Origin: Hydrogenophaga sp.
Lineage (GTDB): Bacteria > Pseudomonadota > Gammaproteobacteria > Burkholderiales > Burkholderiaceae_C
Length of the DNA: 64,000 bases
Direction of reading: 5' to 3'
NCBI RefSeq assembly: GCF_026125825.1
Contig: NZ_JAHCKK010000004.1
Location: 1 to 64,000 of the forward strand
The notes under the pieces are model-generated. The model did no database searches. It was given only the letters and a program-made list of their open reading frames with translations, and had not been told where the DNA came from. Position 1 is the first letter of the stretch. Each line of letters opens with the position of its first letter. The translations under genes and the position numbers were made by a program. Shown one piece after another: positions 33,179-47,833 of this stretch.

Positions 33179-34498
33179 ATGAAGCAGCAAAAGAGCAGGG
33201 TTCGTTTGACGGTTGGGCGGGTGGCTGATTTCGCCTGTCCGGCAGGCAAGTCCCAGGCATTTCTCTGGGACACCGAAACCCCCACGCTGGCGCTGCGCGT
33301 CACGCCCACGGGTCGCAAGACTTATGTGTTTGAGGCCAGGCTTGTAGGTGCGACCATCCGCATCAATGTCGGGACCGCTGCCGACTGGCCCATCGAGAAG
33401 GCCCGAGGTGAGGCGAAGCGGCTCAAAATGCTGGTGGACACTGGCATTGACCCCCGCGAGCTTGAGCGTCAACAGGTCGCGGACCGAGCTGCGAAGGTGG
33501 CGGCCAGCGCCGCAGAGGCAATTACTGTGGGTGAGGTGTGGCCTCTCTATCTTGCCAATGGCAAGCCTAAGCGCCGCGACGCCTGGAAGCCTCGTTACCG
33601 CGCCGACTTGGAAGCGATGGCGGCGCCGGGTGGTGTAGAGAAAAAGCGGGGTGAGGGTCGGACCCGACCGGGACCGCTGTTTCCGCTGCTGGCGTTGCCG
33701 TTGGCCGGTGTGAACGAGGACAGTCTGAAAAGTTGGTTCGATTGCGAAGCAACGAAGGGCAAGCATCAGGCCGCTCGAGCATTGATGATGTTCCGGGGTT
33801 TCCTTCGTTGGTGTAGCTCCCAACCGGCATATCGCAAGTTGACCGACCGGGATGCCGGGCGCGCTGCTGCCATCGTGGAAAGTCTGCCGAGCAACACACG
33901 CCGCACCGACGCGCTTGAAGCCGCCCAGATTCCCGGCTGGTGGGCTGGCGTGGAACAACTGAACAACCGCACCGCGTCAGTGTATCTTCGTGCCTTGCTT
34001 CTAACTGGCGCACGGCGTGAAGAGCTGGCCGCGTTGACATGGGCAAATGTGGACTTCCTGTGGCGTAAGCTGACCCTCGCCGACAAGGTGGATGACACCC
34101 GCACCATTCCACTTACGCCATACATGGCGCAACTGCTGGCGACCATGCCACGCTCTAGCGAATACGTTTTCGTCAGCACTGGCAAGGTAGGTCGCATTGC
34201 TGACGCTCGCGCCAGTCACGCCCTAGCATTGAAGAGCGCGTCGATCGATGGCCTCACCATCCACGGCTTGCGACGCTCGTTCTCGCTGTTGGGTGAGGCG
34301 GCTGGGGCGCCTGCAGGGGCCATCGCTCAAGTCATGGGACACAAGCCAAGCGCTACCGCCGAGGGCTATCGCCCTCGTAGCACGGACGCCCTGCGCCCTT
34401 TTCATGAGCAGATAGAGGCTTACATTCTGGCGCTGGCTGGGGTGAAGTTTGAGCGCGAAGCCGAACCGGGCAAGCTGCACGTGGTCAACAGTCGATAG
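33179..34498 (+). CDS. int: Tyrosine recombinase (site-specific integrase)
   Basis: The 439-residue protein has an N-terminal DUF4102-like arm-binding domain (FLWDTETPTLALRVTPTGRK), a core-binding domain and a catalytic domain. Catalytic residues can be placed: Arg279 (TGARREEL), His362 and Arg365 (IHGLRRS), His388 (MGHKPS) and nucleophile Tyr397 (EGYRP). It sits 166 bases from the tRNA-Thr fragment, as expected for the enzyme that inserted the element. Start ATG 33179 after GAGGC. Base composition is lower in GC than the flanking chromosome. Confidence 0.93.
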   Translation: MKQQKSRVRLTVGRVADFACPAGKSQAFLWDTETPTLALRVTPTGRKTYVFEARLVGATIRINVGTAADWPIEKARGEAKRLKMLVDTGIDPRELERQQVADRAAKVAASAAEAITVGEVWPLYLANGKPKRRDAWKPRYRADLEAMAAPGGVEKKRGEGRTRPGPLFPLLALPLAGVNEDSLKSWFDCEATKGKHQAARALMMFRGFLRWCSSQPAYRKLTDRDAGRAAAIVESLPSNTRRTDALEAAQIPGWWAGVEQLNNRTASVYLRALLLTGARREELAALTWANVDFLWRKLTLADKVDDTRTIPLTPYMAQLLATMPRSSEYVFVSTGKVGRIADARASHALALKSASIDGLTIHGLRRSFSLLGEAAGAPAGAIAQVMGHKPSATAEGYRPRSTDALRPFHEQIEAYILALAGVKFEREAEPGKLHVVNSR

Positions 34499-34886
34499 GA
34501 GAACAGTGTTGGTCACGACCCAAGTCGGAACTGACAGTCCAAGGTTTTCATTCTTGGAGGCTTCGTAGAGCGCGAGCTGCACAGTACACAGCACCTGGTG
34601 CGCGCAAATGATTTGGGCACGCGCGCATGCGGGGTACAACTGCGTGACAGACACCCATCTGCCAGCCAGGTGCTCGAGGCCTTCGCAAAAATTTGTTCCC
34701 AACATTGTTCTGTTTCGTTTACCATGCCCTCGCGTTGATTTTGGTCGCTAACCAGATCAACATAACCCGCCGGATTTGCGCAGGAGTGCTTTGAAGAGGG
34801 CTTGGGTGTAGTGCGCGTTTGTCGCGGCTATACGGTCATTGACCGCTGAACCACAAGTTCTCGTGGCATCTCATTTTGGAGATGCG
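34499..34886. other. Non-coding gap between integrase and the replication-type operon
   Basis: About 390 bases with no convincing gene; two short minus-strand frames (34513-34725 and part of 34223-34705) lack a ribosome site and recognisable sequence. It contains a GCGTTGATTTT motif (34732-34742) and should hold the promoter of the operon starting at 34887. Confidence 0.5.
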
Positions 34887-35141
34887 ATGACACTCGCGAC
34901 CGCGCACAGACAAAGCACAGATGGCCCTTGCGCCAAACCCGTTAAAGAGTTCCAGCCACTGGAGCAGGTGACGCTTCCAACCGTCCCGACGGAACAGGCT
35001 GCCTACTACCTTCATCGACGCGCTCAAACTCTGCGAGGTTGGGCTTGCCACGAAGATGGTCCGCTTCGCCCGCTGCGCATCAATCGGCGTCTTGCTTGGA
35101 AGGTGATTGACCTCCGCCGACTGCTTGGGGTGGAAACATGA
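34887..35141 (+). CDS. Small HTH (excisionase/AlpA-like) DNA-binding protein
   Basis: The 84-residue product contains VPTEQAAYYLHRRAQTLRGW, the pattern of a MerR/Xis-type winged helix that recognises DNA (helix, turn, helix with WA ending). A GGAGATG site precedes ATG 34887. Position beside the integrase suggests a recombination directionality or regulatory factor. Its last codons overlap the next gene's ATG (ATGA). Confidence 0.6.
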   Translation: MTLATAHRQSTDGPCAKPVKEFQPLEQVTLPTVPTEQAAYYLHRRAQTLRGWACHEDGPLRPLRINRRLAWKVIDLRRLLGVET

Positions 35142-35602
35142 GTTTCGACAGGACCCGCCTCCCTGAGCCCACGACCTATTTTGAGGACCGGGGCCTCGTC
35201 CTCAAAGGGCCGCGTTCAGCCAAATGGAAAACCACCTCCTGTGATTTTCATGGTGGCTCTGACTCGATGCGCGTTAATGTCGTTAACGGTGCCTGGATCT
35301 GCATGGCGTGTCTCACCAAGGGTGGGGATGTACTTGCGTATCACATGCAGGCAAATGGGCTGGAGTTTTTAGATGCCGCAAAGGTTTTGGGCGCATGGGT
35401 TGACGATGGCAAGTCTGAGCATCGCAGGAAGCCCTCACCGCTGCCGCCGCGCGCTGCCTTAGAGGTGCTGAGTTTCGAGGCGATGCTCGTGGCCGTTGCA
35501 GCAGGAAATGTTTCTCAAGGCGTCGGCCTGACAGAAATCGATCGGACGCGCCTGCTGACAGCTGCGAATCGCATGAATCGATTGGCGGAGGCATACCGAT
35601 GA
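35138..35602 (+). CDS. CHC2-type zinc-finger protein (primase-like N-terminal domain)
   Basis: The 154-residue protein has the zinc ribbon CDFHGGSDSMRVNVVNGAW followed by ICMACLTKGGDVLAYHM (Cys, His, Cys, Cys), as in the DNA-binding domain of DnaG-type primases. There is no TOPRIM or polymerase domain, so alone it cannot be a primase; it may help the RepA-like ATPase that follows with an ATGA overlap. The pairing is common in integrated elements. Confidence 0.7.
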   Translation: MSFDRTRLPEPTTYFEDRGLVLKGPRSAKWKTTSCDFHGGSDSMRVNVVNGAWICMACLTKGGDVLAYHMQANGLEFLDAAKVLGAWVDDGKSEHRRKPSPLPPRAALEVLSFEAMLVAVAAGNVSQGVGLTEIDRTRLLTAANRMNRLAEAYR

Positions 35603-36876
35603 GGTCTGACTACAACAAACTTGTCGAAGAGCTTGATGCCGACGAGAAAACTGGACGGAATACGCTGGGCATGACGTACGCGACGCCGGGCGTGGTTCTT
35701 GCTCGCGGATGCGACCTAAAGCCGAAGCCGATGCAGTGGCTGTGGCGCGACTGGCTGGCACTAGGGAAGATACACATCCTGGCCGGCGCACCTGGACAAG
35801 GGAAGACAACGATTGCTGTTGGTGCGTTCGCGGCCATCGTGACCGTTGGTGGTCGTTGGCCCGATGGGACACCCTGCGAAGCCGGCAATGTGATCGTCTG
35901 GTCTGGCGAGGACGATGCCGCTGATACGCTACTGCCGCGCTTCCTTGCAGCGGGAGGAGATCGCTCGCGGATCTACTTTGTGCAAGGTACGCGCGACGAA
36001 GGCGGGGTGCATCCTTTCGACCCAGCGCGTGACATGCCGCAGCTGGCGACCGCAATTCTTAGTGCGGGCGGCGCGAGCCTTGTGATTATTGACCCAGTGG
36101 TTTCGGTTGTGACGGGGGACAGTCACAAAAACACTGAGGTGCGCCGAGCACTGCAGCCATTGGTTGATGCTGCCGCAAATAACCATTTTGCTTTACTCGG
36201 CATTACACACTTTGCCAAAGGCGGGCAGGGTGGGGATCCCACTCAGCGCGTCATCGGTTCGGTGGCATTTGCGGCCGTGGCACGCGTGGTTCTTGTCGCC
36301 GCCCAGGTCAGCGGTAAGGACGGCGAAGTCCGTCGAGTCTTGGCCCGCAGCAAAAGCAATATTGGACCGGACGATGGAGGGTTCGAATATAGGCTCGATC
36401 AAGTTGAGCCTCTGCCTGGCATTCAAGCCTCTCGTGTGGAATGGGGGCCGGCAGTTGGAGGAACCGCACGCGCTTTGCTCACTGAGCCGACATCAGAAGA
36501 ACATGGCGTTGGAAGAAGGCGCGACGCCGCCAAAGCATTACTGATTGAAATTTTGGGTAAAGGACCGACTCCTTCCAATGTGATCGCGGCAGAAGCCAAG
36601 TCCGCCGGTATTGCGTGGGCTACGGTTCGGAGGGCCTCCGAGCATCTCGGATTGGAAAAGCGGAAGCGCCCAGGTTGCTGGACCTGGGAGTTGCCTGCCG
36701 AAGAAGAACGAACAGGACGCACTGTCCAGCACGTGGTGACTGAGCAAGTTGAGCAAGTTGAGCAAGTTGAACAAGTTGAACAAGTTGAACAAGTTGAACA
36801 AGTTGAGCAAGTTGAACAAGTTGAGCAAGTTGAGCAAGTTGAACTCGACGAAGCCGGTGGCATGGAGGTGCTATGA
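35599..36876 (+). CDS. RepA-like AAA ATPase/helicase with C-terminal EQV repeat
   Basis: The 425-residue protein has Walker A LAGAPGQGKTTIAVGAF (about residues 58-74), a Walker B-like SLVIIDPVVSVV, and LLGITHFAKGGQG, the pattern of hexameric RepA/RSF1010-type helicases (AAA_25). Residues 382-414 are eleven consecutive Glu-Gln-Val units encoded by 9-base repeats at 36742-36840. The tail is acidic and may be coiled or disordered. Start overlaps the preceding stop; the stop overlaps the next ATG. Likely role: replication or unwinding of the excised element. Confidence 0.82.
   Translation: MRSDYNKLVEELDADEKTGRNTLGMTYATPGVVLARGCDLKPKPMQWLWRDWLALGKIHILAGAPGQGKTTIAVGAFAAIVTVGGRWPDGTPCEAGNVIVWSGEDDAADTLLPRFLAAGGDRSRIYFVQGTRDEGGVHPFDPARDMPQLATAILSAGGASLVIIDPVVSVVTGDSHKNTEVRRALQPLVDAAANNHFALLGITHFAKGGQGGDPTQRVIGSVAFAAVARVVLVAAQVSGKDGEVRRVLARSKSNIGPDDGGFEYRLDQVEPLPGIQASRVEWGPAVGGTARALLTEPTSEEHGVGRRRDAAKALLIEILGKGPTPSNVIAAEAKSAGIAWATVRRASEHLGLEKRKRPGCWTWELPAEEERTGRTVQHVVTEQVEQVEQVEQVEQVEQVEQVEQVEQVEQVEQVELDEAGGMEVL
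36742..36840 (+). repeat. Eleven tandem 9-bp repeats within the RepA-like gene
   Basis: Units are GAGCAAGTT or GAACAAGTT. Each encodes Glu-Gln-Val. All six frames are open through the tract, so single-unit gain or loss keeps the frame. Replication slippage should make the copy number vary. Confidence 0.95.
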
Positions 36877-37229
36877 ACGCCGAAGTTCTCCTTTACGAAC
36901 TACTCGAATGCGGCATCACTCCGTCACTCACCCCAGATGGAAACGGCATTGTTGTTCCTGCAGGGCGGCTTACGGCCGAGCAGCGAGTCGCGGTACTGGC
37001 CCAAAAACAGGCATTGATCGACTGCATTCAAAAGTCAGCGCTTCTCACAAGCGAGCTCTTGCAGGCAGCGATGCGCGTATGCGACGCATGGAATGACACT
37101 GAGTCCGCCCGTGAGCAAATGCGCGAAGACGTTCTCCACACTCCGCCTCACCTTCGGGGCGATCTTCTGGGTCATCTCAAGAAAGCGTACGGGGATCGGC
37201 CCAATGCTGGGCGCGAGGAGGAGCGATGA
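36873..37229 (+). CDS. TubC-N-like docking-domain protein
   Basis: The 118-residue protein has LLYELLECGITPSLTPDGNG and LTAEQRVAVLAQKQALIDCI, matching the small TubC N-terminal docking fold that is widespread in mobile elements beside RepA-like genes. It is coupled at both ends by ATGA overlaps. Its role in such elements is unknown. Confidence 0.65.
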   Translation: MNAEVLLYELLECGITPSLTPDGNGIVVPAGRLTAEQRVAVLAQKQALIDCIQKSALLTSELLQAAMRVCDAWNDTESAREQMREDVLHTPPHLRGDLLGHLKKAYGDRPNAGREEER

Positions 37230-37876
37230 CCAAGACTCGGGAACCAGACCCCGGCACTTCGGCTCCGATGAGCGACTGCGCTGAGGCCGGTCGGGAGGCC
37301 AAGGGGCGAGCCGCACTTCGCCCCGAGGTGAACTCTCTACTTGTCGTCGACGCGTTCAAGAAGGAGGTCATGGGGGAAGACGTCGACATTGGCGCGATGA
37401 TGGATTGCCTCGAAGGCTCCATCCAGGCGGTCAAGGCCGGTGACATGAGTCATCTTGAAGCCATGCTGCTCGCCCAGGCCACAGCCTTGCAGACCTTGTT
37501 CACCAGCTTTGCACTCAAAGCATCCCGCCAGCAGCACTTGCCTAACCACCAGATCTTCATGACGATGGCGTTCAAGGCCCAAGCTCAAAGCAGGGCCACC
37601 CTGCAGACACTGGTCGACCTCAAGTGTCCAAGGCAACCGACTTTTGTGAAGCAAGCCAACATCGCTCACGGCGCGCAGCAGGTCAACAATGGCGTCGAAC
37701 GCGCAACCTTCGACGCGCGCGCGAGAAGCTCGGGAGTCGAGAAAAACGGACTATTGGAAGACGACGATGAGCAAGCGAACAGGGTGGACGCCCGAGCGTC
37801 GGGCGCGACAGGCAGAGCTGATCCGTCAATGGCAACCATGGACCCGCTCTACCGGCCCAAAGAGCGCCGCAGGTAG
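37226..37876 (+). CDS. Conserved phage/element protein of unknown function
   Basis: The 216-residue protein has a conserved helical middle (MSHLEAMLLAQATALQTLF, FMTMAFKAQAQSRATLQTLV) followed by PTFVKQANIAHGAQQVNN, a combination common in prophage-like regions. The last 60 residues are polar and variable. It overlaps the TubC-like gene by four bases and the next gene by 110 bases. I do not know its function. Confidence 0.6.
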   Translation: MTKTREPDPGTSAPMSDCAEAGREAKGRAALRPEVNSLLVVDAFKKEVMGEDVDIGAMMDCLEGSIQAVKAGDMSHLEAMLLAQATALQTLFTSFALKASRQQHLPNHQIFMTMAFKAQAQSRATLQTLVDLKCPRQPTFVKQANIAHGAQQVNNGVERATFDARARSSGVEKNGLLEDDDEQANRVDARASGATGRADPSMATMDPLYRPKERRR

Positions 37877-37991
37877 GGCTGCGACCTCGCAGAATGCATT
37901 TAAAGGTGGTGTGTGGCGCGAGACGCGCGATTTGGTTCGCAAGGCAAACCAAATGTTGCGGGAGCAGCGCAGGATTCTTGAACGAATCTAG
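37767..37991 (+). CDS. Small basic element-associated protein
   Basis: The 74-residue protein (MSKRTGWTPERRARQAELIR, TGPKSAAGRAATSQNAFKGG) belongs to the basic, glycine-containing proteins that often follow the previous gene type in phage-like regions; the STGPKSxAGxAxxSxNAxKxG pattern is characteristic. It lies in a different frame over the end of the upstream gene. Function unknown. Confidence 0.55.
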   Translation: MSKRTGWTPERRARQAELIRQWQPWTRSTGPKSAAGRAATSQNAFKGGVWRETRDLVRKANQMLREQRRILERI

Positions 37992-38215
37992 GCCTGCGAA
38001 GCGGCCGTCTCGTCCTTGCTGTTCGTCCGGGAGCTGGTGCGAGTCGAGCACCATTTTTTAAGGCACGATTCCCAAGTAGTCTCCGGCGCTAATGGTGCGG
38101 CACCGCGGCCGGGACTTTAGTCAGCCCCGCTGGCCACTCAAATTTCCCCGAGAGTCAGCTGTGGTTGTGAAAATAGAGCTGGTACCCATCATGCGACCCA
38201 AAAGATTTTCGTTTA

Positions 38216-38230
38216 AGATCAATTTGATCT
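38216..38230. promoter_or_regulatory. Candidate operator of the WYL-domain regulator
   Basis: AGATCAA-T-TTGATCT is a perfect palindrome with 7-base arms, 40 bases before the regulator's ATG. BrxR/CapW proteins repress their own operons from such inverted repeats. The 280-base gap 37992-38270 that holds it has no convincing gene. Confidence 0.5.
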
Positions 38231-38270
38231 CTAATGGCGATCTTGAGGACTGTTTGGGATTTGATTGCAC

Positions 38271-39149
38271 ATGACAAGCTTGGCTTCTATGTCACTTGCA
38301 CAGCGCGATAGGCTGGCGCACGTCGATCTGCGTCTGCAGTTTTTCGGAGAGATCCGTCGCGGCGATCTAGTCACCCGGTTCGAGATTCAGACCGCTGCCG
38401 CCACCCGCGACCTGGCGGCGTACCGCGAACTGGCCCCTGAGAACATGCTGCTCGATGGATCGACCCGGGCATATGTTCGGACGGACCGCTTCCAGCCCCT
38501 TTTTGACCACAGCGCCCCACGCGTGCTCGCATGGCTTGTCGAGGGCGTTGGCGATGCCACGCCGGCCCGAGGCCGTGCGCCCGTCCCGAATGCCAGTGCA
38601 GTGGCGCCGCAGGCGATCCCGCTGGACGTGTTGGGCACCTTAACCCGTGGCATTCATCACGCGCGGATCGTGCGGATAACCTATCGGTCGCTCACCAGTG
38701 GGCTGACGACACGCGAAATCGCGCCCCTGGCTCTGGCCAACGATGGTCACCGCTGGCACATCCGGGCCTTTGATCGCCGCTCCGCCTCGTTCCGAGACTT
38801 CGTCATCGCACGCATCGCCGACGTAGAGACTTCGAGTTCGGAGCGCACCGACGACGAAGCCCTGGACCAGGATGCGCAGTGGCAGCGCCTGGTCGATCTC
38901 GAGTGCGTGCCGCACCCGGCCAACGTGAAGCACCCCGACACGATCGAGGCCGAATTTGGCATGGTGGGCGGCGTCTTGACCGTCCGCACGAGGGCCGCCG
39001 TAGCGGGCTACCTGCTTAGGCGCATGAACGTCGATTGTTCGGCGGATCACCGTCTGCGCGGGCCGGAGTTCCACCTGTGGCTGCGCAACCGGCTGATGCT
39101 GGCTGGCGTCGAGAACCTGGCTCTCGCGCCGGGCTACAGCGCGGACTGA
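38271..39149 (+). CDS. WYL-domain transcriptional regulator (BrxR/CapW-like)
   Basis: The 292-residue protein has an N-terminal winged helix with the line [20 protein letters not shown] then [18 protein letters not shown], closely like the BrxR/CapW regulators of BREX and CBASS loci. The WYL domain follows (about residues 125-190, [28 protein letters not shown]), and a C-terminal WCX-type dimer domain. Such proteins repress defence operons and respond to an unknown ligand. It is first of eight genes on one strand, 32 bases before the helicase. The start is uncertain (no Shine-Dalgarno; ATG 38289 also possible). Confidence 0.85.
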   Translation: MTSLASMSLAQRDRLAHVDLRLQFFGEIRRGDLVTRFEIQTAAATRDLAAYRELAPENMLLDGSTRAYVRTDRFQPLFDHSAPRVLAWLVEGVGDATPARGRAPVPNASAVAPQAIPLDVLGTLTRGIHHARIVRITYRSLTSGLTTREIAPLALANDGHRWHIRAFDRRSASFRDFVIARIADVETSSSERTDDEALDQDAQWQRLVDLECVPHPANVKHPDTIEAEFGMVGGVLTVRTRAAVAGYLLRRMNVDCSADHRLRGPEFHLWLRNRLMLAGVENLALAPGYSAD

Positions 39150-39181
39150 CCGCCGCACGAAGCGCCGAAGGGAGAGAACAT

Positions 39182-42709
<3,528 letters not shown>

Positions 42710-42743
42710 AGCTCACAAGCAGCAATGACGCCCCCAAAGAGAA

Positions 42744-42764
42744 ACGCCTCCACGAGGGAGGCGT
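42744..42764 (+). terminator. Hairpin in the helicase-AAA gap
   Basis: ACGCCTCC and GGAGGCGT form eight base pairs around ACGAG in the 112-base gap between the helicase gene and the Septu-like pair. No T-run follows. It is the only sizeable gap in the operon and may mark a module boundary. Confidence 0.45.
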
Positions 42765-42821
42765 CGGACTAGAGATGCGATCTCCGGCGGGGCTATTCAG
42801 CATGTTATTCGGATGCCAACA

Positions 42822-44186
42822 ATGAAACTCGAACGCCTGCACCTTCGCAACTTCCGGTGTTTCGAGGAACTGACCATCGACTTCGGCAAGCGGCTGACGG
42901 TGATCATTGCCGAGAATGGCGCTGGCAAGACGGCTGTTCTGGACGCTATCGCGATCGGCTTTGGTCGGTACCTCACCAAGCTGCCCGGCATTGCTGGCCT
43001 CACCACCAAGGACACCGATCTGCGTGTTGCAGACGGCGAGCGCCGCGAGCCCTTCATGATGCTGGCGTGGGAAGCCCGCACACGTGATGATGTGCCCGTC
43101 GTCTGGGCCAGCGGGCGCAAACGCGATGGCACCGTGGGTGCCGCTACTATCAAGAATCTGTTGTCCGAAGAGCATGAAGCCTTCCTCAGCCGCGGCCTGA
43201 AGGAACTGGACGACTTCACGCTCGGCCTTGTCCAGGCCGACGCCGACCAGCAGGCCTACTTCCTTCCCGTCATTGCGTACTACGGCACAAACCGAGCCAT
43301 CCGCGAGGAAGTTCAGCGCCGTCGTGGCTTCAAGAAGAGCTTCTCGCGCTTCGATGCGCTAACCGGTGCGCTTGAGCCGAATTCGCGCTTCCGTGCTGCA
43401 TTCGAGTGGTTCAACGCGATGGAGGACGTCGAACGTCGCGAGCGTGAGGCACGGCGAGACTTCGACTACCATCACCCGGAGTTGAGCGCCGTGCGCATGG
43501 CCATCGTGCGCGTGCTGCCGGTGGGCTTCAGCAAGCCACGCACCGAAGTCGGACCGCTGCGCTTTGTGATAGACCGGCTGATGCCGGACGGCAGCACCCG
43601 GACCCTGCGCATCAGCCAACTCAGTGATGGCTATCGCGTGGTGCTGGGCCTGACCATGGACCTCGCAAGACGCATGGCCCAGGCCAACAGCCAGATGCGC
43701 TCCGGCGGCATGCAAATCATCAATCCGCTCGATCTGCCGGCCATCGCGCTGATCGACGAGGTCGATCTGCACTTGCATCCGTCCTGGCAGCAGCGCGTGC
43801 TGACCGACCTGATGCAGACCTTCCGCAACACGCAGTTCATCGTGACCACCCACAGCCCGCAGGTGCTCAGCACGGTGAAGCGCGAGAACATCCGCGTCAT
43901 TGGGCAGGACAGCAGCGGCAAGGTCGTTGCCGCGCCGCCGCTGGCCATGACCTATGGCGAGCCCAGTGGTGACGTGCTTCACAGCGTGATGCTTGTCGAT
44001 CCTCAGCCGCCGGTGGCGGAGAAAGCTGACCTGCAGCGCCTGACCGAATGGATCGACCAGGGCCGTTACCAGGAAGCGGAAGCCCGCAGCCTCTTGCAGC
44101 GCCTGACCGACACCTTGGGCGCGCAGCATCCGCAGCTGCAGCGCTTGCAGCGCAGCATTCAGCGTCAAGAGGCGCTGAAGCAATGA
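42822..44186 (+). CDS. AAA/ABC-type ATPase of a Septu-like pair (PtuA-like)
   Basis: The 454-residue ATPase is of the OLD/RecF-like AAA_21 type: Walker A at 31-37 (ENGAGKT), a signature region TLRISQLSDGYRVVLGL, Walker B at 308-313 (IALIDE) followed by VDLHLHPSWQQ, and an H-loop FIVTTHSPQVL. No TOPRIM nuclease is fused. In Septu and related retron systems such an ATPase works with an HNH partner, which here follows with an ATGA overlap. An in-frame ATG at 42813 is possible. Confidence 0.87.
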   Translation: MKLERLHLRNFRCFEELTIDFGKRLTVIIAENGAGKTAVLDAIAIGFGRYLTKLPGIAGLTTKDTDLRVADGERREPFMMLAWEARTRDDVPVVWASGRKRDGTVGAATIKNLLSEEHEAFLSRGLKELDDFTLGLVQADADQQAYFLPVIAYYGTNRAIREEVQRRRGFKKSFSRFDALTGALEPNSRFRAAFEWFNAMEDVERREREARRDFDYHHPELSAVRMAIVRVLPVGFSKPRTEVGPLRFVIDRLMPDGSTRTLRISQLSDGYRVVLGLTMDLARRMAQANSQMRSGGMQIINPLDLPAIALIDEVDLHLHPSWQQRVLTDLMQTFRNTQFIVTTHSPQVLSTVKRENIRVIGQDSSGKVVAAPPLAMTYGEPSGDVLHSVMLVDPQPPVAEKADLQRLTEWIDQGRYQEAEARSLLQRLTDTLGAQHPQLQRLQRSIQRQEALKQ

Positions 44187-44904
44187 GGAGCATTCAAAAA
44201 CAGGGTGGCGGCGGACACCGCCTGGGGCAAGCAAATGCCAACCCGCCGCAAACGCACCAGCAAGCCACCAGCCGCTGGGGCTCGTTCGGGCACAAGAACG
44301 CCGTCATGCAAAACCTGCTCGATGAGCAGTTTCAGCTGTGCTGCTACAGCGAACTGCGCGCTGACGAGGAGGGGTTGGGCTACCACATCGAGCATGTCGA
44401 AAACAAGCGCCAGAACCCGTCGCGCACCTTCGACTACGCCAACCTTGCGGCCAGCGCACTCGACAGCGCCCAGGACTTGCAAGTCTTCAAGGCGCAAGGC
44501 GATGTGGTGTTTGGCGGCCACGCACCTGGAAAGCAGGCTGCCTGCGACATGCTGCGCCTCGTCTCGTGTCATCGGCCCGATTGCCGCCGGTTCTTCGCCT
44601 TCTTGTCGGATGGGCGCGTCGTTCCCGCTGCAGGGTTGAAACCCGGCGAGCAAGACCAGGCGCAATACACGATCGACATCCTCAACCTGAACAGCCCGTT
44701 CCTGTTGACCCGTCGTCGTCAGTGGTGGGACGAGCTGGACGCACTGTACGAGGAGCATCTTCAGAAGAACTGGAGCCTCGCTGACTTGGCGGCCGTCGAC
44801 CTTGTTCCCGTGAATAGCAAGCTCAGCCGCTTCTTCTCTCTCTCCCGCCAGTTCTTCGGCCCGGTTGCTGAATCCGCCCTACAGCAACACGCGCCTGCAC
44901 TCAT

Positions 44905-44908
<4 letters not shown>
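44183..44908 (+). CDS. HNH-type nuclease partner (TIGR02646/PtuB-like)
   Basis: The 241-residue protein has the TIGR02646 layout: a LCCYSE zinc-like segment (about 52-57), the HNH heart [20 protein letters not shown] (68-87, His68, His71, Asn87), and a further CHRPDC motif. It should be the DNA- or RNA-cutting effector of the ATPase just upstream (four-base overlap). Its own stop overlaps the methyltransferase ATG, so the pair is embedded in one transcript. The usual P after IEH is replaced (IEHVENK in place of IEHxxPK). Confidence 0.82.
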
Positions 44909-47823
<2,915 letters not shown>

Positions 47824-47833
47824 AGGAGTGCTC

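Noticed and set aside
34223-34725. Two minus-strand frames after the integrase gene
   Set aside because: They overlap the integrase end, lack recognisable domains and ribosome sites.
36742-36840. Possible CRISPR array
   Set aside because: The repeats are directly adjacent 9-bp units with no spacers and lie within a coding frame.
36749-37096. Small frame starting in the 9-bp repeat (Lys-Leu-rich)
   Set aside because: All frames are open in the repeat; downstream it overlaps the TubC-like gene, which fits the overlapping operon better.
38092-38274. A 60-residue plus-strand frame before the WYL gene, and a possible insertion-sequence remnant around 38095-38155
   Set aside because: No start signal or known motif; the resemblance to transposon-end sequence was only an impression and could not be confirmed.
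39035-39181. Longer start for the SNF2-type helicase
   Set aside because: It would overlap the WYL gene by 115 bases; the TTG at 39182 has GGAGAG at the right distance and conserved sequence begins there.
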